Part shown: in pieces, positions 16,657 through 24,876 of the stretch
Numbering within the stretch: the stretch's first letter is position 1
Layout of the letters: each line of letters starts with the position of its first letter
NCBI GenBank assembly: GCA_938048815.1
Contig: CALIUI010000114.1
Location: 1-35,363, forward strand
DNA from: an uncultured Aquificaceae bacterium
GTDB taxonomy: Bacteria > Aquificota > Aquificia > Aquificales > Aquificaceae
Length of the DNA: 35,363 nucleotides
Reading direction: 5' to 3'
Made by a program: the position numbers and the translations under genes
The notes under the pieces: generated by a model
Database searches by the model: none
The model's input: only the letters and a program-made list of their open reading frames with translations
What the model was told of the DNA's origin: nothing

Positions 16657-17508
16657 ATGAAGGACTATATAACCATCGTAATAGCTTACCATGAAGGGAA
16701 AGCTCCCAAAACCATAAGGGTGAAAAAGGTTCACTTAAAGATGGCTTCTTTACTGATCTTTTTATTCACAGTTATCTCCCTTGGCTCTTACCTTCTTAAC
16801 CTAAGCTTTATTTCTGAGAGAAGGAGTTTGGCAATCAAAGAGGAAAAACTTGAGGAAGAAAGACTAAAGACACACACGGAAAAGGAGAATTTGGCAAGGG
16901 AATTAAAGAATTTACAAAAGGAAAAGGAAAAAGTAAAGGAGAAGATAGCCTATATAGAGAGCAACATGGGTCTCATAGAGGAACACCTTTCAAAGAGGGG
17001 AGCCATAAAAAAGCCCCTGGGGGTAGGTGGAGCATCCCATAAGGTAAATTTAGAAGACATATCTCACTTGGATTTTTTGAAGGAAAGAAGCGATTATCTA
17101 CTTTCAACGTTAAGGTCTATCCCTGTGGGCTACCCTGTTTATGGGAGGATAACTTCCACCCTTGGTTGGAGGAAAAACCCCTTTGGAAGGGGCTATGAGT
17201 TCCATTCGGGCATAGACATAGAAGCGCCTTATGGAAGTAAGGTAGTAGCCACTGCGGACGGAGTTGTTGAATTGGCAGGATATTTTGAAGATTACGGCAA
17301 GGCGGTTGTAATAAGACATCCCTCTGGCTATAGAACCCTTTACGGACATCTTTCGGAGATCTTGGTTAAAGCAGGACAAAGCGTAAAAGCTGGGGAAGTT
17401 ATAGGCAAGGTGGGCTCCACGGGAAGGTCAACCGGTCCGCACCTCCATTATGAGGTTCAATACGAAGGTAGCTTAAAAAACCCTATGGAATATCTAACAC
17501 TGAGGTAA
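16657..17508 (+). CDS. M23-family membrane-anchored peptidase (cell-wall endopeptidase)
   Basis: 283 aa from the ATG at 16657, chosen for the GGGGGGT site and because the -10 TATAAT (16624-16629) lies downstream of the earlier in-frame ATG at 16618. Residues ~28-48 form a membrane anchor, ~50-110 a coiled coil, and ~155-283 the M23 LytM domain with RITSTLGWRKNPF, FHSGIDIEAPYGSKV (HxxxD zinc site), LYGHLS and GRSTGPHLHYEV (HxH). The catalytic set is complete. Paired with a bactofilin gene 4 nt downstream, as in shape-determining modules of other bacteria. Confidence 0.93.
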   Translation: MKDYITIVIAYHEGKAPKTIRVKKVHLKMASLLIFLFTVISLGSYLLNLSFISERRSLAIKEEKLEEERLKTHTEKENLARELKNLQKEKEKVKEKIAYIESNMGLIEEHLSKRGAIKKPLGVGGASHKVNLEDISHLDFLKERSDYLLSTLRSIPVGYPVYGRITSTLGWRKNPFGRGYEFHSGIDIEAPYGSKVVATADGVVELAGYFEDYGKAVVIRHPSGYRTLYGHLSEILVKAGQSVKAGEVIGKVGSTGRSTGPHLHYEVQYEGSLKNPMEYLTLR

Positions 17509-17512
17509 TGCC

Positions 17513-17893
17513 ATGTTTAAAAGGGATGTAAAACCCTCAACAAGCCAAGAGATCAAAACCCTCATAGCCGTGGGATGCCTTTTCGAGGGAAACCTGACCA
17601 TAAGGGAAGGACTTACAAGGATTGATGGGGAAATAAAGGGTAATGTTATGGGAAGCGGTGGATTGATAGTAGGGGAACAAGGTAGTATAAAGGGGAACAT
17701 AAGCGTGGGGGAGGTTGTGATCTATGGAAGCGTGGAGGGAGATATATCCGCCAACAGCGTGGAGTTAAAAGCAAGTAGCAGGGTAAAGGGTAATATAACC
17801 ACCTCAGAGCTAATAGTAGAAAGGGGGGCGGTTTTTAACGGAGAGTGTAGAATGGAAGGTTATGAAAAGAAGGGGGCGGAGCCCCAGCTATAG
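17513..17893 (+). CDS. Bactofilin (polymer-forming cytoskeletal protein)
   Basis: 126 aa. The core (about 18-112) is a right-handed beta helix of short repeats with the bactofilin order: GCLFEGNLTIREGLTRIDGEIKG (residues ~19-41), LIVGEQGSIKGNISVGEVVIYG, SVEGDISANSVELKASSRVKGNI and ELIVERGAVFNG. Short N- and C-terminal tails. Bactofilins polymerise without nucleotides and position cell-wall enzymes; the adjacent M23 peptidase is the likely partner. Its end lies in a bidirectional terminator hairpin shared with acs. Confidence 0.93.
   Translation: MFKRDVKPSTSQEIKTLIAVGCLFEGNLTIREGLTRIDGEIKGNVMGSGGLIVGEQGSIKGNISVGEVVIYGSVEGDISANSVELKASSRVKGNITTSELIVERGAVFNGECRMEGYEKKGAEPQL
17873..17885. terminator. 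Bidirectional terminator between the bactofilin and acs genes
   Basis: A GGGGC/GCCCC stem with a GGA loop. To the right the plus strand continues AGCTATAGTTTTAG; to the left the minus strand continues into a pyrimidine-rich CTTCTTTTC. The hairpin lies inside the last codons of the bactofilin gene and 11 nt beyond the acs stop, so one short stem serves both convergent genes. Confidence 0.6.
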
Positions 17894-17895
17894 TT

Positions 17896-19788
17896 TTAGT
17901 CTTCCAAGGTGGATACATCCCCCACAGGAAGGCCAAGCTCTTGCGCCTTTAGAACCCTTCTCATTATCTTTCCGCTTCTTGTTTTTGGTAGCTTTTCCAC
18001 AAACTCTATCTCATCGGGCATTGCAATAGGACCCAGTACATTCCTTACGTGCTGTTTTATCTCTTCCTTGAGATGGTCGGTGGGCTCAACACCCTTTTTG
18101 AGAATAACAAAGGCTTTTATGGATTCTCCCTTTATCTCGTGGGGCTTTCCGATAACCGCCGCCTCTGCAACCGCTGGGTGATCCACCAAAGCGCTTTCCA
18201 CCTCCATGGTTCCTATCCTGTGCCCTGCCACATTAAGAACATCATCCGCACGTCCCAATATCATTACGTAGCCATCTTCATCATAGGTGGCAAGGTCTCC
18301 TGCAAGGTAATACCCAGGTATGGTATTCCAGTACTTTTCGTACCTATCGGGCTCTCCCCAGCAGGTTCTTAGCATAGAGGGCCAAGGTGTTTTTATAACA
18401 AGGTTTCCCACTGTATTTGATGGAAGCTCTTTACCAGAGCTATCCACAACCGCTACCTCTATTCCAAAATAGGGCTTTCCTGCCTTTCCGGGCTTTGCAG
18501 GATAGGAGGGGGTTGTGGTTATCATATGCATCCCTGTTTCCGTCTGCCACCAAGTATCCACTATCGCACAGTTTTCTCTTCCTATGTGTTTATAATACCA
18601 ATGCCAAGCCTCTGGATTAATGGGTTCTCCCACACTACCCAAGATCCTAAGGGAGGAAAGGTCGTACTTGGCAGGCCATTGTTCTCCGTACCTCATAAAC
18701 ATCCTTATTGCAGTTGGAGCGGTGTAAAAGATATTTACCCTATATTTTTCCACATAGCTCCACCATCTTCCAGGATCTGGATAATCGGGAGCTCCTTCCG
18801 TTATAAAGCTGGTGGCTCCGTTGGCGAGGGGTCCATAAACTATGTAGCTATGGCCTGTTATCCAACCTATATCGGCAGTGCACCAATAGATATCATCATC
18901 ATGTAGGTCAAAGGTTATCTTTGTGGTAAAGTAGGTTCCCACCATATAACCACCAGTTGTATGAAGCACTCCCTTGGGTTTTCCTGTGGTTCCAGAAGTG
19001 TAAAGTATAAAGAGGGGATCCTCTGCATCCATCTCCGCAGGCTCGCACTCTGGTGAGCTATTTTTAACAAGCTCATCAAGGCTTACAAAAAGTCCTCCAG
19101 AGCCGTTTAACACATCGGAATCTCTGTCCCAGACTACCACCTTTTCCACAAAGCTAAGCCCATCCACAGCCCTTTGGGCAACCGCCAAAAGGTCAATCTT
19201 TTTACCCCTTCTCCTCGTATAGGTAGAAGTGATAACCACCTTTGCCTTGGCATCCTCTATCCTTAACCTAAGGGCACCTTCACTAAAGCCCGCAAAGACT
19301 ACGCTATGTATGGCGCCTATCCTTGCGCAGGCAAGCATACAAGCTATAGCTTCTATGGTGTTGGGCATATATATGGATACCCTATCCCCCTTCTTTACAC
19401 CCAAGGATTTAAGCCCGTTGGCTATGCGGTTTACAAGCTCCAAAAGCTCACCATAGGTGATCTTCTTTTCCCTACCCTCTTCATCCACAAATATATAAGC
19501 CACCTTATTGCGCTTTCCCTCTTTTACGTGCCTGTCTAAGCAGTTATAGGTGATGTTAGTTTTTGCATTTACAAACCATTTGGCGTAGGGATAGTTCCAC
19601 TCTAAAACCTTATCCCACTTTTTGAACCATACAAGCTCTTCTGCCACTTTTGCCCAAAAGCCTTCCCTGTCCTTTATGGACTCTTGGTAAAGGCTTTCAT
19701 AATCTTTGATCCACGCTCTTTCTAAAATACGTGCTGGTGGATTATACTTTTCTTCCACTTTTAGATGCACTTGGTCTACTGCCTCCAT
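17896..19788 (-). CDS. acs: Acetyl-CoA synthetase (AMP-forming)
   Basis: 630 aa, normal for Acs. It activates acetate with ATP and CoA via acetyl-AMP. Signatures: LFILYTSGTTGKPKGVLHT (A3/P-loop), WWQTETGMHMI, YYLAGDLATYDEDGYVMILGRADDVLNVAGHRIGTMEVE (residues ~500-540 in sense) and the acetylation-site block KTRSGKIMRR. An in-frame start at 19980 would add 64 residues antisense to the mobile-element relic; the ATG at 19788 has a good AGGAGG and matches family starts. A -10 TATAAT lies at 19827-19822; its upstream half is within the relic. Confidence 0.96.
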   Translation of the reverse strand: MEAVDQVHLKVEEKYNPPARILERAWIKDYESLYQESIKDREGFWAKVAEELVWFKKWDKVLEWNYPYAKWFVNAKTNITYNCLDRHVKEGKRNKVAYIFVDEEGREKKITYGELLELVNRIANGLKSLGVKKGDRVSIYMPNTIEAIACMLACARIGAIHSVVFAGFSEGALRLRIEDAKAKVVITSTYTRRRGKKIDLLAVAQRAVDGLSFVEKVVVWDRDSDVLNGSGGLFVSLDELVKNSSPECEPAEMDAEDPLFILYTSGTTGKPKGVLHTTGGYMVGTYFTTKITFDLHDDDIYWCTADIGWITGHSYIVYGPLANGATSFITEGAPDYPDPGRWWSYVEKYRVNIFYTAPTAIRMFMRYGEQWPAKYDLSSLRILGSVGEPINPEAWHWYYKHIGRENCAIVDTWWQTETGMHMITTTPSYPAKPGKAGKPYFGIEVAVVDSSGKELPSNTVGNLVIKTPWPSMLRTCWGEPDRYEKYWNTIPGYYLAGDLATYDEDGYVMILGRADDVLNVAGHRIGTMEVESALVDHPAVAEAAVIGKPHEIKGESIKAFVILKKGVEPTDHLKEEIKQHVRNVLGPIAMPDEIEFVEKLPKTRSGKIMRRVLKAQELGLPVGDVSTLED

Positions 19789-19839
19789 GGTTAAACCTCC
19801 TTTTGGATTTTGTTGAATAAAATTATAACTCATAGCGTT

Positions 19840-19973
19840 GGTGCGTAAATTCTCAAAAATAGCCACGCCCAATAAATTAAAGAAGGTAAATTTTTTTCGG
19901 TTCATAGACTTATCGATTGGCTTCTTAGATAAGAATGTCAAGGGTTCTCTCAAAGTTCCTTTTACGGATTTAT
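19840..19973 (+). repeat. Diverged repeat, copy 1 (probable mobile-element gene relic)
   Basis: About 134 bp that matches 26319-26189 of the minus strand at roughly three quarters of positions by eye, with small indels. In one frame it reads NKLKKVNFFRFIDLSIGF and then LDKNVKGSLKVPFTDLFTK. Copy 2 reads NNLSKVI/FFRFISLSIGF-stop-DRNAKGLPEVPLTDLS in the matching frames. Both are broken, so this looks like the N-terminal part of a decayed transposase or similar gene. The acs promoter overlaps its left end. Confidence 0.6.
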
Positions 19974-20016
19974 TTACCAAAACCGGCAGGGATGTCTGCG
20001 CTACCGATGAAAAGGA

Positions 20017-20036
20017 AATTTCTCACTGGGCGTGTA
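20017..20036 (+). promoter_or_regulatory. Recurrent 20-bp element, copy 2
   Basis: AATTTCTCACTGGGCGTGTA. It ends 9 nt before a -10 TATAAT (20046-20051) that is 10 nt from the ATG of the lipoprotein gene at 20062. See the copies at 109-128 and 24835-24854. Confidence 0.6.
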
Positions 20037-20061
20037 CTGTTGAATTATAATTAAAAGAACT

Positions 20062-20784
20062 ATGAGGAAAAAATTACTTCTTGTAGCAGCTTTTAACTTT
20101 TTGGCTTCCTGCGGGGGTATTACAAAGGAAGAGTTTGATAAAAAAAGCGCCATGCTGGAGAGCAGAATAGCCCAGCTTGAGGAAAGGCAAAGGCTTCTGG
20201 AAGAGAGAAATATAAAAACGGAGGGTAGGGTAGATAACCTATCCGAAACTCTGGCTGGTATAAGGCTTGACATGGAAAGGTTAAAGTTAGACAGAAGCCA
20301 ACCTCAAGAAATAAGCATAAAACTGCCAGAGCCAAAAAAGGAAGTTCCAATAGCGCAGAGAGACCTCCAAACGACCCCATCTTCTGCCCCCGGATCAACG
20401 GAGGATTTCCAAAAGGAATACGAAGAGGCTTTAAACCTATATAACCTCAAACAACTACATCAAGCAAAGGATAAGTTCATAGACTTCATAAAGAAGCATC
20501 CAAAAACACCCTTGACTGATAACGCCTATCTTTGGCTTGGAGTTATATACAGGGACCTTGGAGAGTTAAATAAAGCAGAAGCTGTATGGCTTACCTTGGT
20601 AGAAAGATGCCAGAGAAAGGAAATGATAGATTGCAACAAGGCGCCCTCTGCCCTTCTACAATTGGCAAGATTGTACGAACAAAGGGGAGATGTTCAAAAA
20701 GCTAAGGAGTTTTACGAAACAATACTTAGGGCTTATCCTTCTTCTGAAGAGGCAAACACTGCAAAAACAAAGCTTGGGAGATAG
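20062..20784 (+). CDS. CpoB/YbgF-like TPR lipoprotein
   Basis: 240 aa. Signal peptide with lipobox FLASC, lipidated Cys17. Residues ~24-80 form a coiled coil (trimerisation domain in YbgF), ~80-115 a Pro/Gln-rich linker, and ~116-240 TPR-type repeats (EEALNLYNLKQLHQAKDKF, AYLWLGVIYRDLGELNKAE, LLQLARLYEQRGDVQKAKEFYE). This is the CpoB order; CpoB couples Tol-Pal to peptidoglycan synthesis. No tol genes are nearby, and the lipobox replaces the soluble signal of E. coli CpoB. Followed by uppS after 1 nt. No SD, probably leaderless or with a very short leader. Confidence 0.8.
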   Translation: MRKKLLLVAAFNFLASCGGITKEEFDKKSAMLESRIAQLEERQRLLEERNIKTEGRVDNLSETLAGIRLDMERLKLDRSQPQEISIKLPEPKKEVPIAQRDLQTTPSSAPGSTEDFQKEYEEALNLYNLKQLHQAKDKFIDFIKKHPKTPLTDNAYLWLGVIYRDLGELNKAEAVWLTLVERCQRKEMIDCNKAPSALLQLARLYEQRGDVQKAKEFYETILRAYPSSEEANTAKTKLGR

Positions 20785-20785
20785 T

Positions 20786-21466
20786 ATGAAGATACCAAAA
20801 CATTTAGCGATCATTATGGACGGCAACGGCAGATGGGCGAAGGAAAGGGAACTACCAAGGATAGCAGGGCACTACGAGGGTGTAAAAAGGGCCGAAGAGC
20901 TTGTGGATGTTTGCATAGAGCTTGGTATAAAGTGGCTTACCCTTTTCACCTTTTCCACGGAAAACTGGAAAAGGCCAGAAACCGAGGTAAAAGCTCTTAT
21001 GAGGCTCCTTGAAGGCTATCTGAGGGAGAACTTCCATAGACTTATGGAAAAGGGTATAAGCTTGTCTTTCATAGGTAGAAGGGACAGACTTCCTTTGAGC
21101 CTTTTAAAGGAGATGGAAAGGGCGGAGAGCATAAAGCCCAAGCAGGAAAGGATAAGGGTTATACTGGCTGTTGATTACGGTGGTAGGGATGAGATAATAA
21201 GAACCGCAAAAAGGCTTTTGGAAGCCCGCAAGGATATTACAGAGGAAAACTTTAAGGTACTGTCAGACCTTTCTGATACACCAGACCCAGACCTTTTGAT
21301 AAGGACGGGAGGAGAAAAGAGAATATCCAACTTTCTCCTTTGGCATTTGGCATACACGGAGCTTTATTTTAGCGATACCTACTGGCCAAATTTTACAAGG
21401 GAAGAACTCCTAAAAGCTTTGGAGGATTTCTCAAGAAGGGAGAGGAAGTTTGGCACAGTGCTATAG
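20786..21466 (+). CDS. uppS: Undecaprenyl diphosphate synthase
   Basis: 226 aa from the ATG at 20786, right after the stop of the lipoprotein gene. It makes C55-PP, the carrier for cell-wall glycans, by cis-prenyl transfer. Signatures: HLAIIMDGNGRWAKERELPRIAGH (residues ~6-29, catalytic D12), LTLFTFSTENWKRP, DYGGRDEII, PDLLIRTGGEKRISNFLLW and ELYFSDTYWPNF. A longer in-frame start (20690) would lie inside the previous gene and adds a non-homologous tail. Confidence 0.96.
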   Translation: MKIPKHLAIIMDGNGRWAKERELPRIAGHYEGVKRAEELVDVCIELGIKWLTLFTFSTENWKRPETEVKALMRLLEGYLRENFHRLMEKGISLSFIGRRDRLPLSLLKEMERAESIKPKQERIRVILAVDYGGRDEIIRTAKRLLEARKDITEENFKVLSDLSDTPDPDLLIRTGGEKRISNFLLWHLAYTELYFSDTYWPNFTREELLKALEDFSRRERKFGTVL

Positions 21467-22166
21467 AAGCAGAGAGTTTGTGGGTCTTTTTATAGGTCTT
21501 TTGTCTATATTTATAGCTCTTTCTCCAAGCCCAGTGTTTTACTCTTTTGTATTGCTTCTTTCTTTTCTAATAGGTTATGAGGTCTCAAAAGCTATAGGTT
21601 TTAGGTTTTTTTTATTTGCACCCCTTACCCTTTTCTCTTCCTCCCTATCACTTGAGCTTGGATTTTTATGCCTATTGCTTCTTTCTTTTTACGCGGGGTG
21701 GAAAAGCTGGCTTTTTGAGGATTTTATGAAATCTCTACTTGTTTGTACTTACGCAGGCTTGTTATTGGTCTTTCTTTTGGAGTTAAAGTACTTGGGCAAT
21801 TTCCTTTTGCTAAAACTCTTATTCTTCGTTTGGGCCGTAGATATCTCTTCCTACTATGCGGGGAAAAAACTTGGGAAACACCCTTTGGCAAAAAGACTTT
21901 CTCCAAAAAAGACCTGGGAAGGTTTGGTAGGTGGTGCTCTTGCAGGTTCTTTGCTTTTGATCTTTTTTCATGGTTTAAAGGGTATCCTTTGGTCTACCCC
22001 TATGGTGGCAACTGCCCTCTTTGGAGACCTTTTCAAAAGCTACATAAAAAGGATGATGGGTATAAAGGATTTTTCTCATATATTGGGAGAGCATGGAGGC
22101 TTTACCGACAGGTTTGACTCTTTAATTTTCACAGCACCTCTTTACCTTTTTCTTTTGAAGATATAA
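21450..22166 (+). CDS. cdsA: Phosphatidate cytidylyltransferase
   Basis: 238 aa, about eight membrane helices. It makes CDP-diacylglycerol from phosphatidate and CTP, the branch point of phospholipid synthesis. The C-terminal CdsA signature is present: GDLFKSYIKRMMGIKDFSHILGEHGGFTDRFDS (residues ~195-227, ending in the HGGxxDRxDS block). The likely start is TTG at 21450 inside uppS (17-nt overlap); GTG at 21480 is an alternative. The uppS-cdsA order is common in bacteria. Confidence 0.92.
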   Translation: MAQCYRSREFVGLFIGLLSIFIALSPSPVFYSFVLLLSFLIGYEVSKAIGFRFFLFAPLTLFSSSLSLELGFLCLLLLSFYAGWKSWLFEDFMKSLLVCTYAGLLLVFLLELKYLGNFLLLKLLFFVWAVDISSYYAGKKLGKHPLAKRLSPKKTWEGLVGGALAGSLLLIFFHGLKGILWSTPMVATALFGDLFKSYIKRMMGIKDFSHILGEHGGFTDRFDSLIFTAPLYLFLLKI

Positions 22167-22263
22167 GTATATACAAGGGCGCATGCCATACTCCCCTACA
22201 GGTTAAAATCACAAACCGGTGAATTATCCCTCAGTGGCAATTTACCTAAGGATTGGACCATCT
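22167..22263. other. Intergenic region between convergent cdsA and the NuoG-like gene
   Basis: 97 bp without an ORF, tRNA or clear terminator hairpin that I can see. Confidence 0.4.
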
Positions 22264-24120
22264 TCAAAGTCTCATGGCAGCTTCCAAAGCCATGTTCTTT
22301 TCATAAAGCTTTGATAGGTTTTCGCTTCTTTTAGTTATCCAGTTGCTTCTGTATAGGTGTACATACCGTTTATAACCTTCTTCTTGAGATCTTACGGTTT
22401 TTATACCCTTTTCTTCCTTTGGCAATAGTTCAAGAAGAATTCTTAGAAAGTCTGTATGGTTAAAGGACTTGTTTAGCACCCTTTTGGCTTTCACCTTTCC
22501 TGAAAGGGTTGTAAAGGTACCCTCTATTTCTCCCATCAAGTCCATGGGAATCTTTATAGGTGCCAAAGAGCCTATGCCGTCTTCAAAGGGAGAAAAGACC
22601 ACTTTATGTTCCACGTTTTCCAAAATCTTTTCAAGCTCTTCAACGCTTATGTAATCTAAAAGGTCCTCTCCAAAGATCACTATCCTTTTGGCTTCCCTGA
22701 GAGCCCTTCCAAGGTTTGAGAGCTCTTGCAGTGGTATATTTTCTATAAGCCCCATGAAATTACCATCATGAACCAACACAAGCCCAAGGTTCTTCAGCTC
22801 TTTTAGATAGCTTCCCCACTCCTTTGCCTCTTTTTCTTGCATGCCTATAGGATTAAATATGATTACACCTTTCCCTTCCAATTCCCTTAACCTTTCCCTT
22901 TCTATAGGTATGGGGTTCAGCTTTCTGTCCCTTTGGGTGTTTCCTATTTTATATACCTTTTTCTTAAGATGGTAAGAAAGTACAGGCGCCGTGGAGGTTA
23001 TATCCTCTCCTATAAGCACGTAAAAGTCCGCAGATTTTATATCTTCTATGCTTGGAGGTCTGTATTCTCCATAGGCTTCAAGGAAGGGCACAAGGTCAAG
23101 GGTGAAAGGTGCGCTAAGCATTGACCCAGTCCTAAGGGCTATATCTCTGATAAGGCTATAATCTTCGTTGCTTAGGTAAGAGGAAAGCACTATAAGAGTG
23201 TCTTCTCCCTTCAATAGGGTGGAGATGAAGTTTGCCAAGTTTCCCCTTGTTTCTTCTCTTCCAAAGACCTTGGGCTCTCTCAACCTGCTTTCATTGAGTA
23301 CATCATAGCCAAAAAAGGCTTTTGCGCATATCATAAGTTCATCGGTAGGTTTTGTCCTATAAACCTTGTCCTTAGACCTCCAATCTCCTGTTCCATACTC
23401 TATCTGGATCTCACAGCCCACGGGGCAAAGGTTGCATACAGTTTTCCCCTTTTTAATCAGCCAGCTCCTTGTCCAGTATTTAAAGGGCTTTGATATTATG
23501 GCTCCCACAGGACAAACATAAACACACAAGCCACACATTTCACAAGCGGAAGTATCCATAGGCCTTATGGTTGGAGCTATGTTTGTCTGAAAGCCCCTTT
23601 CTTCTACGTATAAAGCATGAGCTCCAACAACATCGTCGCATGCCCGAGTACATCTATAACAAACTACGCACCTATTGGAATAGTACTCCAAGAAATCGCT
23701 TTCCCAATCTATTTGATGCCTTTTCTTTTTAAGGGCGGATATGGGCACTATCTGTTTCTGGGGTCCAAAGAGGGCTCCGTAGTTTTGTAAGTCGCACTCT
23801 CCAGCCTTGTCGCATATTGGGCAGTCAAGGGGATGTCTTGTCATAAAAGCCTGCAATAGATACTTTTGGTTTTCCACCACAAGGGGATGCTTTGTGGATA
23901 TGGACATGCCCTCCTCTGGGTAAGTGTTGCAGGAAGTTATAAGCCTTCCTGTTTTTTCATTGAAAACTATACACATTCTACAAGCGCCTATTATCCTAAG
24001 GCGTGGATGGTAGCAAAAGTATGGGATTTGGAATCCCAACTCGAGAAGGCTTTTCAAAAGGGGCTTGTTCTTTTCAAGCTCGTACTCTTTGCCATCTATA
24101 GACACTTTTACCTTTTCCAT
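22264..24120 (-). CDS. NuoG-like iron-sulfur subunit
   Basis: 618 aa. N-terminal [2Fe-2S] ferredoxin fold (residues ~1-78; CYHPRLRIIGACRMCIV, TSCN). Then the NuoG His/Cys ligand set H-PLDCPICDKAGEC, a 2x[4Fe-4S] segment (CVVCYRCTRAC and CEMCGLCVYVCPVGAI) and a further CNLCPVGC cluster motif as in molybdopterin-type subunits. The remainder is a reduced molybdopterin-oxidoreductase-like domain. Shorter than typical NuoG (about 700-900). No other nuo genes are in the window, so it could serve a complex I variant or an NAD-linked hydrogenase or dehydrogenase. SD GGAGGAAAAGG; 14 nt after the HTH-NosL gene, probably one operon. Confidence 0.85.
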   Translation of the reverse strand: MEKVKVSIDGKEYELEKNKPLLKSLLELGFQIPYFCYHPRLRIIGACRMCIVFNEKTGRLITSCNTYPEEGMSISTKHPLVVENQKYLLQAFMTRHPLDCPICDKAGECDLQNYGALFGPQKQIVPISALKKKRHQIDWESDFLEYYSNRCVVCYRCTRACDDVVGAHALYVEERGFQTNIAPTIRPMDTSACEMCGLCVYVCPVGAIISKPFKYWTRSWLIKKGKTVCNLCPVGCEIQIEYGTGDWRSKDKVYRTKPTDELMICAKAFFGYDVLNESRLREPKVFGREETRGNLANFISTLLKGEDTLIVLSSYLSNEDYSLIRDIALRTGSMLSAPFTLDLVPFLEAYGEYRPPSIEDIKSADFYVLIGEDITSTAPVLSYHLKKKVYKIGNTQRDRKLNPIPIERERLRELEGKGVIIFNPIGMQEKEAKEWGSYLKELKNLGLVLVHDGNFMGLIENIPLQELSNLGRALREAKRIVIFGEDLLDYISVEELEKILENVEHKVVFSPFEDGIGSLAPIKIPMDLMGEIEGTFTTLSGKVKAKRVLNKSFNHTDFLRILLELLPKEEKGIKTVRSQEEGYKRYVHLYRSNWITKRSENLSKLYEKNMALEAAMRL

Positions 24121-24134
24121 CCTTTTCCTCCAAA

Positions 24135-24710
24135 TTAGAACTCTATTTTAACAGGAGTTCCCCTTTTCATAAGCTGTTCAATACCCTCTACAGCCCTTTC
24201 AAAGTCCATAACTACACCACCATAGCCTTTGGCAAATTTTTCCGCATCCTCTTTGCTGGAAAAAGCTATGGCGGAAGGAGAACAGCAGGGCATGGCAGAA
24301 GAGCCCACCACATACCATGCGGAGAAACAGCTTAAGGGCTTGCAGTTTATAAAGTCCCAGGTCATACAAGATTCTATATCTTCTTCTCTTATGTTTTTAT
24401 AAAGCAACAGCCCACAATGGGCACAACAAGCCTTTATAGATCTTCCACGCTTAAGTCTGTAGGTAAATTCTAACCTCTTCTCTATGGGCTTTGTGCAATA
24501 GGCGCAGGAATAGGTTTTTTCTTCGGCTATATCTCCCGCCTCTTCCCTCAAAAGTAGCTCTCCATGCTTGCGGACAATCCTTCCTTCTTTCTCCAACTCC
24601 CTTACATCCCTGTATATGGTCATAAGAGATACGCCAAAGTATTGCGCCAAGGTCTTTACATTTCTGTGCCCTTGTGTTATAAGCTCCAATATTTTTTCTT
24701 TCCTTTCCAT
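24135..24710 (-). CDS. DeoR-type HTH fused to a NosL-like cysteine domain (putative metal-responsive regulator)
   Basis: 191 aa from the ATG at 24710. Residues ~1-55 are a DeoR winged helix (MERKEKILELI, VKTLAQYFGVSLMTIYRDVRELEKEGRIVRKHG described in parts). Residues ~66-185 have the NosL-like pattern: CAYC, CCAHCG, an acidic/aromatic middle (CMTWDFINCKPLSCFSAWYVVGSSAMPCC) and the FSSKEDAEKFAKGYGGVVMDF end. NosL is a copper-binding lipoprotein of nitrous-oxide reductase maturation; this copy is cytoplasmic. I infer a Cu(I) or redox sensor. A start at 24836 would add 42 unconserved residues. TATAAT (24722-24717) lies 6 nt from the ATG: leaderless. Confidence 0.75.
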   Translation of the reverse strand: MERKEKILELITQGHRNVKTLAQYFGVSLMTIYRDVRELEKEGRIVRKHGELLLREEAGDIAEEKTYSCAYCTKPIEKRLEFTYRLKRGRSIKACCAHCGLLLYKNIREEDIESCMTWDFINCKPLSCFSAWYVVGSSAMPCCSPSAIAFSSKEDAEKFAKGYGGVVMDFERAVEGIEQLMKRGTPVKIEF

Positions 24711-24834
24711 GTTAAAATTATAATATAAGCGCGCTGTGCAAAAAATTAAAGGTGGAGCGGACGCATTAACATGAAGGGGTGATTTACCAATTGTTCCGTA
24801 AAAAATCCATTGGTTGCTTAGAGGTTTAAAAGGC

Positions 24835-24854
24835 AATTTCTCACCCGGCGTATA
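24835..24854 (+). promoter_or_regulatory. Recurrent 20-bp element, copy 3
   Basis: AATTTCTCACCCGGCGTATA. It ends 10 nt before a -10 TATCCT (24865-24870), itself 6 nt from the bioF ATG at 24877. See the copies at 109-128 and 20017-20036. Confidence 0.6.
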
Positions 24855-24876
24855 AAAACTAAATTATCCTACTAAT

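Noticed and set aside
19789-19980. 64-residue N-terminal extension of acs
   Set aside because: It is antisense to the repeat relic, has no family match, and a strong SD supports the start at 19788.
20690-20785. Long N-terminal form of UppS
   Set aside because: The extra 32 codons overlap the TPR lipoprotein gene in another frame and match nothing in the UppS family.
22167-22263. tRNA or small RNA in the gap after cdsA
   Set aside because: No T-loop (GGTTCRA) or cloverleaf pairing could be found.
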